Source: Acidobacteriota bacterium (GTDB lineage: Bacteria; Acidobacteriota; Terriglobia; Terriglobales; Acidobacteriaceae). From it: a stretch of 64,000 nucleotides of DNA. Of this stretch, positions 9,833-19,327 are shown piece after piece. The notes beneath the pieces were generated by a model. That model was given only the letters and a program-made list of their open reading frames with translations, was not told the origin of the DNA and did not search any database. The position numbers were made by a program, and so were the translations under genes. Numbering within the stretch: position 1 is the stretch's first letter; each line of letters starts with the position of its first letter. The stretch is from positions 1 to 64,000 of the forward strand of contig JAKAXU010000011.1 in NCBI GenBank assembly GCA_021816455.1. The letters are read 5' to 3'.

Positions 9833-11323
9833 GTGCGTCTGCGAACCGTGCTGTTTTCCATGTGCCTGTGCGTTATGTTTGCTGCTCAACTGGTTGCGCA
9901 ATCCGCGACTCCTGCAGCGGGAACACCTGCCGCTGCGGCACGCGCCTACACGGCCATCCACCAGTCGCAGCTTAAGGCTGGCTTCGAAGCGTTTCTCGCG
10001 ATGCCCAACGTGGCGGCCGATCCGGCTGGATTGAGGCAGAACGCGACGTATTTGGTGAACGAGTTGCAAAAGCGCGGAGCTACGGCGCAACTGTTGACGG
10101 TGCCGGGTGCGCCATCCGTCGTCTATGGTGAAATTCGGACGCCGGGCGCGCAGCACACGATTGTGTTTTATGCGCACTACGACGGCCAGCCGGTCACGCC
10201 CTCCGAGTGGGCGACGCCGCCGTTCCAGCCGACGCTTAAGACGGTCGATGGCGAGCAGCGGATATTTGCGCGTTCCGCAGGCGATGACAAGGCGGCGATC
10301 TTTGCCCAGCTTGCGGCGCTTGACGCATTGAAGGCAGCGGGTGTCGCGCTCAAGGCAAACATTCGCTTCGTCTGGGAAGGCGAGGAAGAGGCAGGATCAC
10401 CGCATTTGGAAGAGATTTTGATGGCCCACCGCGAGTCGGTTCACGGCGACGTCTGGCTGATCTGCGACGGGCCGGTGGACCAGAGCGGACAGCAAACCGT
10501 GGTCTTTGGCGCGCGCGGCGACACGGGCCTGGAAATCACTGTCTATGGACCGCATCACGGGCTGCACAGCGGACACTACGGGAACTGGGCGCCCAACCCG
10601 GCAATGATGCTCGCGCAACTGCTGGCAGGAATGGAAGACGCCAACGGACACGTACTAATCCCGCATTTTTACGATGGCATCGCGCCGCTTTCGACGCTGG
10701 AAAAGCAAGCGCTGGAGAATGCTCCGGATAACGAGGCCATGCTGCGGGAAAAATTCTGGCTTGGGCACACGGATGGCAAGGGCGCGCATCTTTTGAATCT
10801 GCTCAATCTGCCTTCGTTGAACATCAACGGCATGGCCTCGGCGCAGATTGGCGCTCGGGCGACGAACGTCATCCCTCCAACGGCGACGGCGGACCTCGAT
10901 CTGCGCCTGGTGGTAGGGCTGGACTGGCGCACGCAGCAGCAGCGCGTCATCGACTACATCCGCGCGCAAGGTTATTTTGTAGTGGACCATGAGCCGTCGC
11001 AAGAGGAACTAACCAGCCATCCGCGCGTGGCCATGGTGGTCCGCAATGAGAATAGCTACAACGCGGTGCGTACGCCGATGGATCTGCCCATTGCGCAGGA
11101 GGTGATCCAGGCCGTTGAGGCCGCGCGAGGCAAGGTTGTACTTCTGCCGACGATGGGTGGCAGCGTTCCGCTGGGAGCCATGGAACGCGCGGCAGATACA
11201 CACACGATCACCGTTCCCATCGCCAACTTTGACGACAATCAACATACGGCGAACGAAAACCTGCGTTTGCAGAATCTCTGGAATGGCGTAGAGACCATGG
11301 CCGCGCTGCTGGCGATGCAGTAG
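9833..11323 (+). CDS. Secreted M20-family metallopeptidase
   Basis: This zinc-dependent peptidase probably cleaves dipeptides or short peptides in the periplasm. It has a signal-peptide-like N-terminus (LFSMCLCVMFAAQLVAQS). The metal-binding motifs of the family follow: HYDGQP, then GDDKAA with the bridging Asp, then the EEEAGS catalytic Glu segment. A dimerisation-domain region carries GLHSGHYG, and a C-terminal His motif lies near DDNQHTANENL. I prefer the GTG at 9833 because it places the signal peptide at the N-terminus. The open frame continues upstream to an ATG at 9680, but those 51 residues look like non-coding translation. No strong ribosome site supports either start. It converges on tsaD with an 18-bp gap. 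Confidence 0.88.
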   Translation: MRLRTVLFSMCLCVMFAAQLVAQSATPAAGTPAAAARAYTAIHQSQLKAGFEAFLAMPNVAADPAGLRQNATYLVNELQKRGATAQLLTVPGAPSVVYGEIRTPGAQHTIVFYAHYDGQPVTPSEWATPPFQPTLKTVDGEQRIFARSAGDDKAAIFAQLAALDALKAAGVALKANIRFVWEGEEEAGSPHLEEILMAHRESVHGDVWLICDGPVDQSGQQTVVFGARGDTGLEITVYGPHHGLHSGHYGNWAPNPAMMLAQLLAGMEDANGHVLIPHFYDGIAPLSTLEKQALENAPDNEAMLREKFWLGHTDGKGAHLLNLLNLPSLNINGMASAQIGARATNVIPPTATADLDLRLVVGLDWRTQQQRVIDYIRAQGYFVVDHEPSQEELTSHPRVAMVVRNENSYNAVRTPMDLPIAQEVIQAVEAARGKVVLLPTMGGSVPLGAMERAADTHTITVPIANFDDNQHTANENLRLQNLWNGVETMAALLAMQ

Positions 11324-11341
11324 CCAGTCTGCAATCGTTCT

Positions 11342-12577
11342 TCAGGCCAGAACCAGGCGTGGATCCGCTTCGAGATCAAGTCGGGCGAATTCGCCAGCGA
11401 GGAAACGCGGCCACGCTGCGGCAGCGATCATTGCAGCGTTATCGGTGGACATGGCGAGCGTGGGGAAGGCGATGGGAAGGCCGCGGCGCTCGGCTTCAGA
11501 GCGGAAGCGTCGGCGCAACTCGGAGTTGGCTGCAACTCCGCCGGTGACAAGCAGGCTGCGCACTTCGGCTTTATCGGCCGCATCGAAAGAGCGATGCAGA
11601 AGATTGTCTACGACCGCGGACTGAAAGCTCGCGATAAGGTCAAGCGTGGGCTGGTCGCAAAGAGAACGTACCTGGTCGAGAGCGGGTGTGTGGCCGGAGG
11701 CGATTGCAGCCTGGAGTGCAGCTTCGCGCGTCGCAGCACCGGCGCGCAGTCCGTTCTCCTCGACGTAGCGCAGGACTGCAGTTTTCAGGCCGGAAAAGCT
11801 GAAGAGAAATCGTGGATCAAGCATAGTAACGGGCGAAGTGATTGCGGCTTTGGTGCGAGGCGTTTTGCCCACGAGATGAGGCTTGGACTTGATGCGCGTG
11901 AGCGCGAATGGTACGGCGCGCGGATCGCCGAAGGGAGCGAGCCTGTCGATCCAGGGGCCGCCGGGATAGCCCAGGCCAAGCAGCTTTGCCACTTTGTCGA
12001 AGGCTTCTCCAGCGGCGTCGTCGAGCGTGCGGCCGAGGAGCGTGTAGCGCCAGGTGGCTTGTTCCGCAGAAGAGATATTCGAGGGAGGCGCGGCAAGAAA
12101 CAGATGCGTGTGACCGCCGGAGACGACGAGCGCAAGCGTCGGCATGGGCAGCGGCTCGACGGATTGCTGACTGTGTTCGAGCAGGACAGCGTGGATGTGG
12201 CCTTCAAGGTGGTTGACGGCGATGAGCGGCTTGTCGAGTGAGAAGGCCAGAGCCTTGGCGTAGCTGATGCCGACTAGAAGCGCTCCGGCGAGACCGGGAC
12301 CACTGGTGACGGCGATGGCATCGAGATCATTGAAAGCCATGTTCGCCTGGTGGAGCGCGGCGCGGACGATGGGAACGATGTTGCGCAGATGTTCGCGGCT
12401 GGCCAACTCCGGTACAACTCCTCCCCAGGCTGCGTGCGTCGCAGTCTGGCTGGCGACGATCGTGGAGAGCGTCTGGTGGCCGCATGCAACGACAGCGGCT
12501 GCGGTTTCGTCACAGGAGCTTTCGATGCCGAGGATGAGTCCGCGCGATTTGTCGTGCGAGGCAGAGTTTGTGGCCAT
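11342..12577 (-). CDS. tsaD: tRNA N6-adenosine threonylcarbamoyltransferase TsaD
   Basis: TsaD transfers the threonylcarbamoyl group to A37 of ANN-decoding tRNAs. The start motif ILGIESSCDETAAAVV, the metal-binding NHLEGHIHA (two His), the LALVVSGGHTHL nucleotide-binding segment and the late VTGGVAANSELR block are all present. At 411 aa it is longer than the usual 335-350 aa; the extra length lies mainly in a Pro/Ala- and Arg-rich stretch around the middle (residues about 200-245). The open frame runs upstream to 12850, but the ATG at 12577 directly precedes the conserved N-terminus. It is divergent from the CCA-adding gene with a 69-bp shared upstream region. The partners tsaB, tsaC and tsaE are not in the window. 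Confidence 0.96.
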   Translation of the reverse strand: MATNSASHDKSRGLILGIESSCDETAAAVVACGHQTLSTIVASQTATHAAWGGVVPELASREHLRNIVPIVRAALHQANMAFNDLDAIAVTSGPGLAGALLVGISYAKALAFSLDKPLIAVNHLEGHIHAVLLEHSQQSVEPLPMPTLALVVSGGHTHLFLAAPPSNISSAEQATWRYTLLGRTLDDAAGEAFDKVAKLLGLGYPGGPWIDRLAPFGDPRAVPFALTRIKSKPHLVGKTPRTKAAITSPVTMLDPRFLFSFSGLKTAVLRYVEENGLRAGAATREAALQAAIASGHTPALDQVRSLCDQPTLDLIASFQSAVVDNLLHRSFDAADKAEVRSLLVTGGVAANSELRRRFRSEAERRGLPIAFPTLAMSTDNAAMIAAAAWPRFLAGEFARLDLEADPRLVLA

Positions 12578-12646
12578 ACATTCAGTGTATCGACCGAGGC
12601 ATTCGACACTTTGAGCAGATGCACGGCGTTCGCGTAGGCTGGAATC

Positions 12647-14041
12647 ATGCTTCCTGAGACGCGACAGGCACGAGCTGCGGTTGAAATCGCGAGGCGGCTG
12701 CGACGGACAGGGTTTGAGTCGCTGCTGGCCGGCGGCTGTGTGCGTGATCTGTTGCTGGGGCGCGAGCCGAAGGACTACGACGTGGCAACAGCAGCGGAGC
12801 CGGAGCGTGTGATGGAAGTATTTCCGCGCAGTTTCGGTGTGGGTGCGCATTTTGGCGTTGTACTGGTGGAGACCGAGCAGGAGGGTGAACGCGTGCTGAC
12901 CGAAGTGGCGACCTTTCGGAGGGATGGCGTCTACTCCGATGGGCGCAGGCCAGATGCGGTGCGCTATACGTCGAGCGCGGCGGAGGACGCTGCACGGCGC
13001 GACTTTACGATCAACGGATTGCTACTCGATCCCGAACGCGCATTGAAGGATGGTGATATCCGTGACGCGGTGTTGGACTTTGTCTACGGCCTCGAGGATT
13101 TGCAGGCTCGCCGGATACGCGCGATTGGTGCTCCTGAAAACCGTTTTGCGGAGGATCACCTGCGCCTCCTGCGCGGCGTACGGTTTGCGGCGCGGTTGGG
13201 GTTTGCGATCGAAGAACAGACACTGGCGGCGATGCTGGCGATGGCACCGGCGCTTGGTCGAGTGAGTTGGGAGCGGATACGCGATGAACTGACGCGCATG
13301 CTGACCGAGGGTCGCGCACGGCGTGCGTTTGAATTGCTGGCGGAGACGGGAATGCTGTCTGTAGTTCTCCCGGAGGTGGAGCGAATGCGCGGTGTCGAGC
13401 AGCCGCCGGAGTTTCATCCGGAGGGCGATGTCTGGGAGCATACGCTGCGGTTGCTGGCACAGTTGGAGCCGGGATGCAGCGCGACGCTCGCCTGGGGCGC
13501 GCTGCTGCACGATGTGGGTAAGCCAACGAGCTTTCGGCGCGCTCCGGATCGCATCCGCTTTGATGGCCATGTGGAAGTGGGCGTGCGCATTGCCGCGGAG
13601 ATCGCGCGCAGGCTGCGTTTCTCCAACGACGACGGCGCTCAGATTGCGGCGCTGGTGGCGAATCACATGCGCTTCGGCGACGTGATGCGCATGAAGGATT
13701 CGACGCTGAAGAGGTTCTTTCGGCTGGAGCGGTTTGCCGAACATCTGGCGCTGCATCGTATGGATTGCAGCGCATCACACGGAAAACTGGACAACTGGGA
13801 GTATGCAAAGCGGCGCTGGGATGTGACTCCGGAGGAGACGATTCGTCCTGCGCGAATGGTGACAGGGCGCGATTTGATTGCCGCTGGATTTTCTCCCGGT
13901 CCTCAGTTTACGGAAGTACTGCGCATTGTGGAGGACGCGCAGATGGATGGAGCAGTGGCGACGCGCGAAGAGGCGCTGGCGTTGGCGTTGCGCGAGATGC
14001 AAAAGACGCACACGATGCACGCGGATGAGAACGATGGCTGA
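12647..14041 (+). CDS. CCA tRNA nucleotidyltransferase / poly(A) polymerase family with HD domain
   Basis: This class II nucleotidyltransferase of 464 aa probably adds or repairs the 3' CCA of tRNA. The head domain carries LAGGCVRDLLLG and KDYDVATAA, with the catalytic Asp pair in the DYD motif. An RNA- and SrmB-binding segment FAEDHLRLLRGVRFAARLGF follows, typical of the Cca/PcnB family. A C-terminal HD phosphohydrolase region has LLHDVGKP and ALVANHMRF. Distinguishing CCA-adding from poly(A)-adding function is not possible from motifs alone. Its last 8 bases overlap the start of the downstream flavoprotein gene, so the two are probably co-translated. Confidence 0.93.
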   Translation: MLPETRQARAAVEIARRLRRTGFESLLAGGCVRDLLLGREPKDYDVATAAEPERVMEVFPRSFGVGAHFGVVLVETEQEGERVLTEVATFRRDGVYSDGRRPDAVRYTSSAAEDAARRDFTINGLLLDPERALKDGDIRDAVLDFVYGLEDLQARRIRAIGAPENRFAEDHLRLLRGVRFAARLGFAIEEQTLAAMLAMAPALGRVSWERIRDELTRMLTEGRARRAFELLAETGMLSVVLPEVERMRGVEQPPEFHPEGDVWEHTLRLLAQLEPGCSATLAWGALLHDVGKPTSFRRAPDRIRFDGHVEVGVRIAAEIARRLRFSNDDGAQIAALVANHMRFGDVMRMKDSTLKRFFRLERFAEHLALHRMDCSASHGKLDNWEYAKRRWDVTPEETIRPARMVTGRDLIAAGFSPGPQFTEVLRIVEDAQMDGAVATREEALALALREMQKTHTMHADENDG

Positions 14042-15197
14042 GACGCAACGCGTGGATGTAGTCGTGATAGGAGCCGGTGCGGCGGGAATGCTGTGCGCAG
14101 CTCTTGCCGGGCAGCGTGGGCGGCGCGTGGCGCTGCTGGAGCATGGAGAGCAGCCGGGGCGAAAGATATTGATCTCTGGCGGAGGCCGGTGCAACTTTAC
14201 CAATCTCGATTGCGCGCCGGATCGATTTTTGTCGGAGAATCCACACTTTGCAAAGTCGGCGTTGGCGCAGTTTACGCAGCACCACTTCGTGGAGATGGTG
14301 AGGCGGCATGGGATTGCCTTTCATGAGAAGACTCTGGGGCAGCTTTTCTGCGATGGGTCGGCGCGGGCGATGGTGGCGATGCTGCTGACCGAGTGTGAAC
14401 GTGGCGGCGTGGAGGTGGTGCTTGGAGTGCGGGGGATTCGAGTGGAGCCAGCCAGTTCGGGTTTTCGCGTGGAAAGCGAGCGCGGCGCGATGATCGCCGA
14501 TACCGTGGTGGTGGCGACTGGAGGATTGTCGATTCCAAAGTTGGGCGCAACTGGCTTCGGATATGAAGTGGCGCGGCAGTATGGTCTTCCTGTGATTCCA
14601 CCGCGCCCTGGCCTGGTGCCGCTGACGTTAGCGGATGGAGAGTGGAGAAAGCTTGCGGGGATTTCAGCACAGGTGACGGCATGGGCCGAAGGAAGCCGTG
14701 TGCGCTTCGCGGAGAAATTGCTGGTGACGCATCGCGGAGTGAGCGGACCTGCGATTTTGCAGACTTCCTCCTATTGGCAAGCAGGCCAGGCTGTGTGCGT
14801 GGATTTCGTGAACGGCGAGCGATTGCTGGCTGCGATGGATACAAGGCGCGATGAACATGCGCTACGCGAGACGCTGCGGAGAACGATGCCGCAGCGACTG
14901 GCGGATTTTCTGACAGGAAGATTGCGTCCGCAGCGATGGACTAATACGGCGCTGGCCGAGGTGGAAGCGCGCCTGCATGCGTTTCGGCTGGAGCCGAGTG
15001 GCAGTGAGGGCTATGAAAAAGCTGAGGTGACGGTGGGAGGTGTGGACACGCGAGCGCTGGATTCTCGCACCATGGAAGCTCGCACAGCGCCCGGACTCTT
15101 TTTCATCGGAGAAGTCGTGGATGTCACCGGGCATCTGGGTGGATTCAATTTTCAGTGGGCGTGGTCCTCTGCGGCGGCTTGCGCACGGGCGCTGTAG
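14034..15197 (+). CDS. YhiN/HI0933-type FAD-dependent oxidoreductase
   Basis: This 387-aa flavoprotein belongs to the HI0933/YhiN family, whose physiological substrates are poorly known (often labelled aminoacetone oxidase-like). The Rossmann FAD motif VVIGAGAAGMLCAALAGQRG lies at residues 9-30. GRKILISGGGRCNFTN is the family hallmark. VVVATGGLSIPKLGATGFGYEVA is the second nucleotide contact, and the C-terminus ends with LFFIGEVVDVTGHLGGFNFQ, the other family signature. The start ATG at 14034 overlaps the end of the upstream cca gene by 8 bp; the longer open frame to 13878 is antisense-like, Arg-rich translation of cca. Confidence 0.93.
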   Translation: MAETQRVDVVVIGAGAAGMLCAALAGQRGRRVALLEHGEQPGRKILISGGGRCNFTNLDCAPDRFLSENPHFAKSALAQFTQHHFVEMVRRHGIAFHEKTLGQLFCDGSARAMVAMLLTECERGGVEVVLGVRGIRVEPASSGFRVESERGAMIADTVVVATGGLSIPKLGATGFGYEVARQYGLPVIPPRPGLVPLTLADGEWRKLAGISAQVTAWAEGSRVRFAEKLLVTHRGVSGPAILQTSSYWQAGQAVCVDFVNGERLLAAMDTRRDEHALRETLRRTMPQRLADFLTGRLRPQRWTNTALAEVEARLHAFRLEPSGSEGYEKAEVTVGGVDTRALDSRTMEARTAPGLFFIGEVVDVTGHLGGFNFQWAWSSAAACARAL

Positions 15198-15234
15198 ACC
15201 TCGTGCGGAGAACTATGATTGTCTGGCGACAGGC

Positions 15235-15960
15235 TCAGCCGGCAATGCGGAGAAACAGGCCGGTTGCAAGCGCGCCGAGCAGCGGACCGAGCACTGGAAC
15301 CGGTGCGTACGGCCAGTCAGACCGGCCTTTCCCGGAGATGGGCAGCAGGGCGTGAGCAAGCCGCGGACTGAGGTCGCGCGCGGGATTGATGGCGTATCCG
15401 GTGACGCCTCCGAGCGAGAGTCCGATGCTCCAGACGATGATGCCAACGAGGTAGGGCGAGAGAGCGGGAGCGGATGCGGCGGAGACAAGCGCGTGGGCGC
15501 TGAGCGCGTGCGTCGTGAGCAGCAGGATGGAAGTTGCCAGTGTCTCGGCGAGAAGATTCCAGAAGGGACTGCGAATGGCGGGTATGGTACAGAAGACGGC
15601 AAGTTTGGCCACTGGGTCGGGAGTGACGCGCCAGTGAGGGAAGTAGAAGAGCCAGACGAGCGTGGCTCCGAGAAAAGCACCAGCCATTTGTGCGCCGATG
15701 AAGGGCGCAACGGAGGTGTAGTCGCCGGACTGGATGGCTGCGGCAACCGTGATGGCCGGGTTGAGGTGCGCGGCAGTGCTTCCAAAGGCGATGGCCGTGA
15801 CGACTCCGCAGAAGACGGCAAAGGCCCAGCCGGCAGTGATGACGATCCAGCCGGAGTTTTCCGCCTTGGAGCCGCGCAGAAGAACACCGGCATTGACGCC
15901 ATCGCCGAGGAAGACGAGGACAGCGGTGCCGAGAAACTCGCCGAGAGCGGGCGTATGCAT
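15235..15960 (-). CDS. glpF: Glycerol uptake facilitator (aquaglyceroporin, MIP family)
   Basis: This six-TM channel of 241 aa carries both NPA boxes: AHLNPAIT in the first half and INPARDLSPRL in the second. The Asp directly after NPAR is characteristic of glycerol-conducting rather than water-only channels. It would let glycerol and small polyols cross the inner membrane. It starts 14 bp after the glpK stop on the same strand, so the two form an operon, and cytoplasmic phosphorylation by GlpK traps the incoming glycerol. It is slightly shorter than the E. coli protein. Confidence 0.94.
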   Translation of the reverse strand: MHTPALGEFLGTAVLVFLGDGVNAGVLLRGSKAENSGWIVITAGWAFAVFCGVVTAIAFGSTAAHLNPAITVAAAIQSGDYTSVAPFIGAQMAGAFLGATLVWLFYFPHWRVTPDPVAKLAVFCTIPAIRSPFWNLLAETLATSILLLTTHALSAHALVSAASAPALSPYLVGIIVWSIGLSLGGVTGYAINPARDLSPRLAHALLPISGKGRSDWPYAPVPVLGPLLGALATGLFLRIAG

Positions 15961-15974
15961 AAGGACAGAGCCTT

Positions 15975-17498
15975 TCAGGAGCGGATGTGGAGTTCGTCGT
16001 CGAGCCAGTCAAAGGAGCGTTCGACGGCTTTTTTCCATCGCCGGGATAGACGGTCGCGATCGGATGTCGGCATCGACGGAGTCCAGATTTTGTCGATGCG
16101 CCAGTTGGCGGTGAGTTCGTCGAGGCTACCGTAAAAGCCAATGGCAAGACCGGCTGCGTAGGCGGCGCCGAGCGCCGTTGTTTCGCGCATCGCTGGGCGC
16201 AGAACTTCTCGCTGGAGAATGTCTGCCTGAAACTGCATGAGCAGTTCGTTGCCGACCATGCCGCCGTCGGTGCGCAGGCGCGTGAGCGGAAAGCCTGCAT
16301 CCTGTTCCATGGCTTTGAGAACGTCGTGCGTCTGAAAGGCTGTGGCTTCGAGAGCAGCTCGCGCAATATGCGCCCGGGTGGTGAAGCGTGTGAGGCCGAC
16401 GATGAGACCGCGTGCGGAGTCTTTCCAGTACGGAGCGTAGAGGCCGGAGAACGCCGGCACGAAGTAGACGCCACCATTGTCAGGGACCGAGGAAGCGAGA
16501 GATTCAATCTGATCGCTGCGCTCAAGGATGCCGAGATTGTCACGCAGCCATTGCACCAGAGCGCCTGTGATGGCGATGCTGCCTTCCAGGGCGTAGCAGG
16601 CTGGCTGAGCACCGAAACGGTAAGCGACGGTCGTGAGCAGGCCGTGATGAGAAACGCGGGCTTCGCCGGTGTTCATCAGCAGAAAACAGCCGGTTCCGTA
16701 GGTGTTTTTTGCTTCGCCCGGACGGAAACATGCCTGGCCGACAAGCGCTGCCTGCTGGTCGCCGAGAATGCCTGCGATGGGAACCCCGGCAAGCGCGGTG
16801 ACGGCGAGTGAGCCGTAAACTTCGCTGCTGGAGCGGATAACGGGCAGCATGGCGCGCGGGATGCCGAAGAGCGCAAGCAACCCCGGATCCCAGTCCAGCG
16901 TGTGCAGGTCCATTAATTGCGTGCGGCTGGCGTTGGTCACGTCCGTCGCGTGAATGCCCGAGCCTGGCCCTCCCGTGAGGTGCCAGAGCAAAAAGGAATC
17001 CATGTTGCCAAAGAGAAGATCACCGCGTTCGGCATCGATGCGGGCATCGGCGCAGTGATCGAGAATCCACTGGAGCTTGAGCGCGCTGAAGTAGGTGCTG
17101 AGCGGCAACCCGGTTTTCGCGCGAAACCGATCCTGTCCTTCCGAGGCCGCATACCTCGCGACGGCATCCGCGGTACGGGTGTCCTGCCAGACGATGGCGT
17201 TCGAGACAGGCGCGCCGGTGTGACGATTCCAGACAACCGTGGTTTCTCGCTGATTGGTGATACCGATGGCGGCAATATCCCGAGGCAGAAGGTTGCTTCG
17301 CTGGAATGCCAGATCGATGACGGTGCGCGTCCGCTCAAGAATTTCGAGTGGATTGTGCTCCAGCCAGCCTGGCTGCGGATATATCTGCGTGTGTTCCTGC
17401 TGTGCGCTGGAGAGAACGTGACCGGAGCGATCCAGGATGAGAAAGCGCGTGCTCGTGGTTCCCTGGTCGAGTGCGCCGACGTAGGCAGGCTCATGCAT
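15975..17498 (-). CDS. glpK: Glycerol kinase
   Basis: GlpK phosphorylates glycerol to sn-glycerol 3-phosphate with ATP. The 507-aa length and the FGGY-kinase motifs fit: [15 protein letters not shown] (phosphate-binding loop) near residue 10, [22 protein letters not shown], and the late [16 protein letters not shown] signature. The ATG at 17498 has AGGGGAA about 7-8 nt upstream; the open frame to 17942 is an artefact over the divergent glpD. It is first in the glpK-glpF operon and divergent from the glycerol-3-phosphate dehydrogenase gene. A plausible promoter lies at 17528-17557. Confidence 0.96.
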   Translation of the reverse strand: MHEPAYVGALDQGTTSTRFLILDRSGHVLSSAQQEHTQIYPQPGWLEHNPLEILERTRTVIDLAFQRSNLLPRDIAAIGITNQRETTVVWNRHTGAPVSNAIVWQDTRTADAVARYAASEGQDRFRAKTGLPLSTYFSALKLQWILDHCADARIDAERGDLLFGNMDSFLLWHLTGGPGSGIHATDVTNASRTQLMDLHTLDWDPGLLALFGIPRAMLPVIRSSSEVYGSLAVTALAGVPIAGILGDQQAALVGQACFRPGEAKNTYGTGCFLLMNTGEARVSHHGLLTTVAYRFGAQPACYALEGSIAITGALVQWLRDNLGILERSDQIESLASSVPDNGGVYFVPAFSGLYAPYWKDSARGLIVGLTRFTTRAHIARAALEATAFQTHDVLKAMEQDAGFPLTRLRTDGGMVGNELLMQFQADILQREVLRPAMRETTALGAAYAAGLAIGFYGSLDELTANWRIDKIWTPSMPTSDRDRLSRRWKKAVERSFDWLDDELHIRS

Positions 17499-17527
17499 GA
17501 AAACGTTCCCCTTGATTTTCCATTCGC

Positions 17528-17557
17528 AATCTACGACGCAGGACGTGCGGATGGCAA
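17528..17557 (-). promoter_or_regulatory. Putative glpKF promoter
   Basis: On the minus strand, TTGCCA (17552-17557) and TAGATT (17528-17533) are separated by 18 bp, about 30 bp upstream of the glpK start. Each hexamer matches the sigma-70 consensus at four or five positions. Confidence 0.4.
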
Positions 17558-17567
17558 GCGGATCCCA

Positions 17568-17580
17568 GTGGTGTGACCAC
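17568..17580. promoter_or_regulatory. Palindrome between glpK and glpD (candidate operator)
   Basis: The sequence GTGGT-GTG-ACCAC is a perfect 5-bp inverted repeat in the 126-bp divergent region. It lies upstream of the proposed glpK -35 and could serve both directions. The regulator is unknown, and the site does not obviously match the E. coli GlpR half-site. Confidence 0.3.
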
Positions 17581-17624
17581 GTTGAAGGACCGTTCCGCTG
17601 CAACGTATGCTGAGGGGCATCGCC

Positions 17625-19217
17625 ATGGAAGATGCGACAGGGCGGATGCAAGTGGAGGCCGGGATGGAACGCGCGGGAAAATGGGATCGTCTGCGGGATG
17701 GCTGCGATGTGCTGGTGATCGGCGGTGGAGCAACGGGAGTCGGGATTGCGGTGGATGCAGCCACGCGCGGATTTCGCACGGTGCTGGCGGAAGCGGGAGA
17801 TTTTGCGCAGGCCACGTCCAGCCGCGCGACCAAGCTGGTGCATGGCGGCGTGCGCTACCTGGCCAACGGACAGTTCCATCTTGTCTATGAAGCGCTGCGG
17901 GAGCGCAGGGTGATGCTGCACAACGCGCCGCACCTGGTGCATCGGCTGGGATTTGTGACACCTGCGTACCGATGGATGGATCTGCCGTTTTATGGGACAG
18001 GGCTGAAGGTATATGACGTGCTGTCCGGTCGATCATCGCTGGGCGCGACCCGTGTATTGAGCGCGCGAAAGACAGCGGATGCGGTGCCTGGAATCAACAC
18101 CTGTGGACTCAAAGGCAGCGTGCAGTATTTCGACGGACAGTTTGACGATGCGCGGTTTGCGCTGGCGTTGGCTCGTACGGCGGAAGATCATGGCGCAGTG
18201 GTGTTGAACTATGCGCGCTGTACACGGATCGCAAAGAGCCATGGACGCGTTTGCGGTGCGATCCTTGCCGATGTGGAGACCGGATGCGAAGTCGAGGTCT
18301 CTGCGCGCACGGTCATCAATGCGGGTGGAATTTTTCTCGATGCGGTGCGGCGACTTGACGATGCCGAGTGCGCTCCGCTGCTCAAGGCGAGCCGCGGAAC
18401 GCATATTGTGGTTGACGGCGACGTGTTGGGTGGCTGCAGCGCTTTGATGATTCCCAAGACGCGGGACGGCCGACTTATCTTTGCGATTCCGTGGATGGGC
18501 AAATGCGTGATCGGAACAACGGATATTCCAGCCGAGACTGTGGCGATGGAACCGGGACACAGTGCTGAAGAAATCGCATTTCTGATGGAAACGATTTCTC
18601 CGTATCTGGCGAAACCCATCACCGAAGCCGATATTCTGAGCGTGTTTTCCGGACTGCGTCCGCTGGTGACTGGCCAGGCAGCATCGACGGCAAAACTTTC
18701 GCGCGAGCATCATATTGCTGCTTCGACAAGCGGGCTGATCACCATCGCAGGCGGGAAGTGGACGACCTACCGGCGCATGGCCGCCGATACCCTGGATTTT
18801 GCCGCACGGATGCGGCTGATTGAGCAACGGCGCTGCAGGACTGAGCAGTTGACACTGCATGGCGCGCCCAACTCGAACTCCGATGCGGCAGATATGCTGG
18901 CGCGCTACGGAACGGATGCGGATGCGATTCGACGGCTGGCGAGCGAGAATCCGGTATGGGCGGAGAAACTGCATCCGCGGTTGCCGTTCATCGCTGCCGA
19001 AGTTATCTTTGCGGTGCGCGAGGAGATGGCGAGGACGGTCGAAGATGTGCTCTCGCGACGCATGCGCGCGCTGCTCACAGATTCGCGCGCCGCAGTGGAA
19101 GCGTCGGGGAAGGTGGCGGGGCTGCTGGCGGAGGAACTGGGGCATGATGCGAGTTGGGCGCAGCGTCAGGTGCAGACGTTCACCAAACTTGCCATGCAGT
19201 TCTACGCACAAAGATGA
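17625..19217 (+). CDS. glpD: Aerobic glycerol-3-phosphate dehydrogenase
   Basis: This FAD-dependent, membrane-associated enzyme oxidises glycerol 3-phosphate to dihydroxyacetone phosphate and feeds electrons to quinone. The N-terminal [22 protein letters not shown] binds [18 protein letters not shown] is the conserved FAD-dependent GlpD signature, and a C-terminal DAO_C-like domain follows. I chose the ATG at 17625 because GAGGGG lies 7 nt upstream; the ATG at 17607 lacks a ribosome site. Length is 530 aa, normal for the family. Together with divergent glpK-glpF it completes glycerol entry into glycolysis. Confidence 0.95.
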   Translation: MEDATGRMQVEAGMERAGKWDRLRDGCDVLVIGGGATGVGIAVDAATRGFRTVLAEAGDFAQATSSRATKLVHGGVRYLANGQFHLVYEALRERRVMLHNAPHLVHRLGFVTPAYRWMDLPFYGTGLKVYDVLSGRSSLGATRVLSARKTADAVPGINTCGLKGSVQYFDGQFDDARFALALARTAEDHGAVVLNYARCTRIAKSHGRVCGAILADVETGCEVEVSARTVINAGGIFLDAVRRLDDAECAPLLKASRGTHIVVDGDVLGGCSALMIPKTRDGRLIFAIPWMGKCVIGTTDIPAETVAMEPGHSAEEIAFLMETISPYLAKPITEADILSVFSGLRPLVTGQAASTAKLSREHHIAASTSGLITIAGGKWTTYRRMAADTLDFAARMRLIEQRRCRTEQLTLHGAPNSNSDAADMLARYGTDADAIRRLASENPVWAEKLHPRLPFIAAEVIFAVREEMARTVEDVLSRRMRALLTDSRAAVEASGKVAGLLAEELGHDASWAQRQVQTFTKLAMQFYAQR

Positions 19218-19261
19218 AAATACCAGCGCGCTCCGCCGCGCGATAGAAGTTGTTACTGATC

Positions 19262-19284
19262 GGATTTTTCCTCAGGGAAAATCC
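19262..19284. terminator. Hairpin between convergent glpD and nrdJ
   Basis: An AT-rich stem GGATTTTTCC/GGGAAAATCC (10 pairs including one wobble, 3-nt loop) sits in the 110-bp convergent gap. A second GC hairpin lies just before it (GCGCG/CGCGC near 19226). There is no clean T-run on either side, so it is a weak bidirectional terminator candidate. Confidence 0.4.
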
Positions 19285-19327
19285 ATCCTTGCCCTTTCGG
19301 AAAGTTCACAGTATTCCGGAACACGTC

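Noticed and set aside
16326-16811. Plus-strand ORFs inside glpK, tsaD and other minus-strand genes
   Set aside because: They are frame shadows of well-supported genes on the opposite strand, with no family motifs.
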